Shown here: positions 4,096 through 5,176 of the stretch, one piece after another | How the letters are laid out: each line of letters opens with the position of its first letter | How positions within the stretch are numbered: position 1 is the first letter of the stretch | From: Cyclobacteriaceae bacterium | Lineage (GTDB): Bacteria > Bacteroidota > Bacteroidia > Cytophagales > Cyclobacteriaceae | Reading direction: 5' to 3' | DNA length: 5,176 nucleotides | NCBI GenBank assembly: GCA_015492915.1 | Contig: WGED01000379.1 | Coordinates: 1-5,176 of the forward strand | Position numbers and translations under genes: made by a program | The notes under the pieces: model-generated | The model's input: only the letters and a program-made list of their open reading frames with translations | The model's database searches: none | Told to the model about the DNA's origin: nothing

Positions 4096-4127
4096 TTTGT
4101 AACTTAAATAATATTTATTTAATTTTA
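4096..4127 (+). promoter_or_regulatory. Promoter of the cassette C operon
   Basis: TTTG (4096-4099) and TAATTTTA (4120-4127, one base off TAnnTTTG) are separated by 20 bases, the usual Bacteroidota -33/-7 spacing. The start codon is at 4155, giving a leader of about 20 bases that includes the ribosome binding site. The placement about 20 bases after the cassette edge means the cassette can be expressed without an external integron promoter. The AT-rich setting makes chance matches possible. Confidence 0.45.
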
Positions 4128-4141
4128 TACATAGTTAAATT

Positions 4142-4148
4142 AAAGGAG
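4142..4148 (+). promoter_or_regulatory. Strong Shine-Dalgarno for the 63-residue ORF
   Basis: AAAGGAG ends six bases before ATG 4155. It fixes this start. The oxidoreductase and parDE genes in the same window have no such site, so the cassette C genes use a different initiation style, perhaps reflecting another origin. Confidence 0.7.
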
Positions 4149-4154
4149 TGAGAA

Positions 4155-4346
4155 ATGGAAACAAAAAAAGAACAAAAATACGAAGACCTAAAACAACAAG
4201 TATTGCAAATAGCAGAAGAACGTTTTGGTAAAATGTATTTTGAGCAATTAGAACTAATTCTATCTGAAATTGAAAAAACAGATGAAGAGGAAAAACGTGA
4301 ATATACAATAACTGTTAATAATAAAGGAGCTTTTTATGCCAGCTAG
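4155..4346 (+). CDS. Small charged protein preceding the SDH_sah protease
   Basis: A 63-residue, highly charged and mostly helical protein. Residues 1-48 (METKKEQKYEDLKQQVLQIAEERFGKMYFEQLELILSEIEKTDEEEKRE) look like one or two amphipathic helices able to form a coiled coil; the end (YTITVNNKGAFYAS) looks like a short strand. No signal peptide, membrane segment or known motif was recognised. It has a strong Shine-Dalgarno and is the first gene after the promoter. It overlaps the protease gene by 11 bases, so the two are translationally coupled and probably work together: a regulator, inhibitor or substrate adaptor of the protease are all possible, none shown by sequence. AT-rich codon use matches the next gene. 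Confidence 0.8.
   Translation: METKKEQKYEDLKQQVLQIAEERFGKMYFEQLELILSEIEKTDEEEKREYTITVNNKGAFYAS
4323..4329 (+). promoter_or_regulatory. Strong Shine-Dalgarno for the protease gene
   Basis: AAAGGAG lies inside the end of the preceding gene, six bases before ATG 4336, the same sequence and spacing as at 4142-4148. It settles the start at 4336 and supports coupled translation of the two genes. Confidence 0.7.
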
Positions 4347-5176
4347 AAATGATATACAGAATGAAATAATGTCTGCAAAAAATGCGGCACAAGATAATGT
4401 AAGAAGAAAATATATAAAAGATATTTCAGATTATACTAAAAGAGATACTATTATATATATTACTGCGTATACAACAGGTAAGATGGTTAATATTCCACCT
4501 GCACTTGTATCAGTTATGAATGATGACATTCATGGTTTTATGTCAGCTTTAAATGGTTTAAAAAATGATAAACTTGATTTAATAATTCATAGTCCAGGAG
4601 GTTCAGTAGAAGCAGCAGAACAGATTGTTAATTATTTGCGTGCAAAATATGATCATATTAGAGCAATAATACCACAAAGTGCAATGTCAGCTGCGACGAT
4701 GATTGCTTGTGCTTGTGATGAAATTGTTATGGGAAAACATTCTGCAATTGGCCCAATAGACCCTCAAATAACTTTTCCAACACCAACAGGTGCGTTTACT
4801 GCACCTGCTCAATCTATATTAAGTGAATTTGAACAAGCAAAAGCAGAAATAATAGCAAATCCTAATGTTGCCCCTTTATGGGTAAGCAAATTGAAAAGTT
4901 TGCCACATGGCATTCTTGATATTTGTAAAAATACTACTGATTTGTCTATTGAAAAAGTAGAACTTTGGCTTTCATCATATATGTTTAGCGATGAACCCGA
5001 TGGGAAAGAAAAAGCCAAAAAAATAGCTAATTGGTTAGGGACAGCTTCAAATCATAAAACACACGGAAGACCTATACCATTTAATATTGCAAGAGAAGAA
5101 GGTTTAAAAATCCATGAATTAGAGAATGACCAAGATTTACAAGAAAAAGTTTTATCAGTTTTTCATTCTTCTATTG
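4336..5176 (+). CDS. SDH_sah-type ClpP/crotonase-fold serine protease-like protein (3' end cut)
   Basis: The first 280 residues of a protein open to the window end. It matches the serine dehydrogenase proteinase (SDH_sah) group, soluble relatives of SppA and ClpP. LDLIIHSPGGSVEAAEQIVNYLR (80-102) is the oxyanion-hole region with Gly88-Gly89. PQSAMSAATMIACACDEIVMG (113-133) holds the likely nucleophile Ser118. KHSAIGPIDPQI (134-145) is the conserved loop after it. There is no signal peptide or membrane helix, so it should act in the cytoplasm; a helical region (about 160-235) follows the core. Family members are near 280-300 residues, so only a short piece is probably missing. The substrate is unknown. 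It overlaps the small upstream gene and has its own Shine-Dalgarno. Confidence 0.93.
   Translation, partial: MPARNDIQNEIMSAKNAAQDNVRRKYIKDISDYTKRDTIIYITAYTTGKMVNIPPALVSVMNDDIHGFMSALNGLKNDKLDLIIHSPGGSVEAAEQIVNYLRAKYDHIRAIIPQSAMSAATMIACACDEIVMGKHSAIGPIDPQITFPTPTGAFTAPAQSILSEFEQAKAEIIANPNVAPLWVSKLKSLPHGILDICKNTTDLSIEKVELWLSSYMFSDEPDGKEKAKKIANWLGTASNHKTHGRPIPFNIAREEGLKIHELENDQDLQEKVLSVFHSSI

Larger units (their letters stand above)
4077..5176 (+). mobile_element. Cassette C (partial): small protein plus SDH_sah protease
   Basis: Begins at TTACCTGC after the cut point of attC-like site 2 and runs beyond the window. It has its own promoter close to the edge, then two overlapping forward genes. If this is a cassette, its own attC should follow the protease gene and its left edge should read close to GCAGGTAAC, the complement of GTTACCTGC. 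That prediction cannot be tested here, so calling this a cassette rather than plain flanking DNA is inference. Confidence 0.45.

Noticed and set aside
4809..5018. 69-residue reverse ORF inside the protease gene
   Set aside because: Antisense to a well-supported SDH_sah coding region.

Overview
The window looks like accessory DNA from a member of the Bacteroidota. The evidence is a lipoprotein-type Gfo/Idh/MocA oxidoreductase of a Bacteroidota-typical kind, promoter boxes of the TAnnTTTG class, mostly absent Shine-Dalgarno sites, and short GC-rich dispersed palindromes of a style common in that phylum. No tRNA, rRNA, CRISPR array, transposase or integrase was seen.

Layout. Positions 1-735 hold no convincing gene but are dense in repeats: two strong hairpins at the very start, a 100-base direct repeat in two copies (92-191 and 483-582, 93 of 100 bases identical), an imperfect inverted repeat (197-310), a dispersed-repeat-like double hairpin (333-378) and a possible leftover gene 3' end (585-638). 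Positions 736-2115 encode a complete exported oxidoreductase lipoprotein. Positions 2116-2801 are gene-free and rich in palindromes: nested GGGTGTA/TACACCC boxes, a 17-bp perfect inverted repeat around a GC-rich hairpin, and a chain of small hairpins.

From about 2802 to the end the sequence reads as a row of integron-type gene cassettes with no integrase in view. Two long, imperfectly palindromic attC-like sites (3429-3558 and 3952-4082) have the R''/L''...L'/R' order, with AAC at the left edge, GTT at the right edge, and a shared AGACC just before GTT. Cassette A (about 2803-3552) holds a ParD/ParE toxin-antitoxin pair with its own promoter and a palindromic operator candidate; the toxin stop lies 7 bases before the attC. 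Cassette B (3553-4076) is GC-rich, has no good forward gene and two weak reverse ORFs. Cassette C (4077 to beyond the window) carries its own promoter, a 63-residue charged protein and, overlapping it by 11 bases, a ClpP/crotonase-fold serine protease-like protein of the SDH_sah type that runs off the end.

The most interesting reading is a Bacteroidota cassette array (or a cluster of attC sites lacking an integrase) whose cassettes carry their own promoters. One cassette brings an addiction module and another an uncharacterised two-gene protease module. The cassette boundaries are supported by matching ends: cassette B starts TTGGGCAGCC and its attC begins with GGCTGCCAAC, nearly the reverse complement, as expected if the cassette once circularised.
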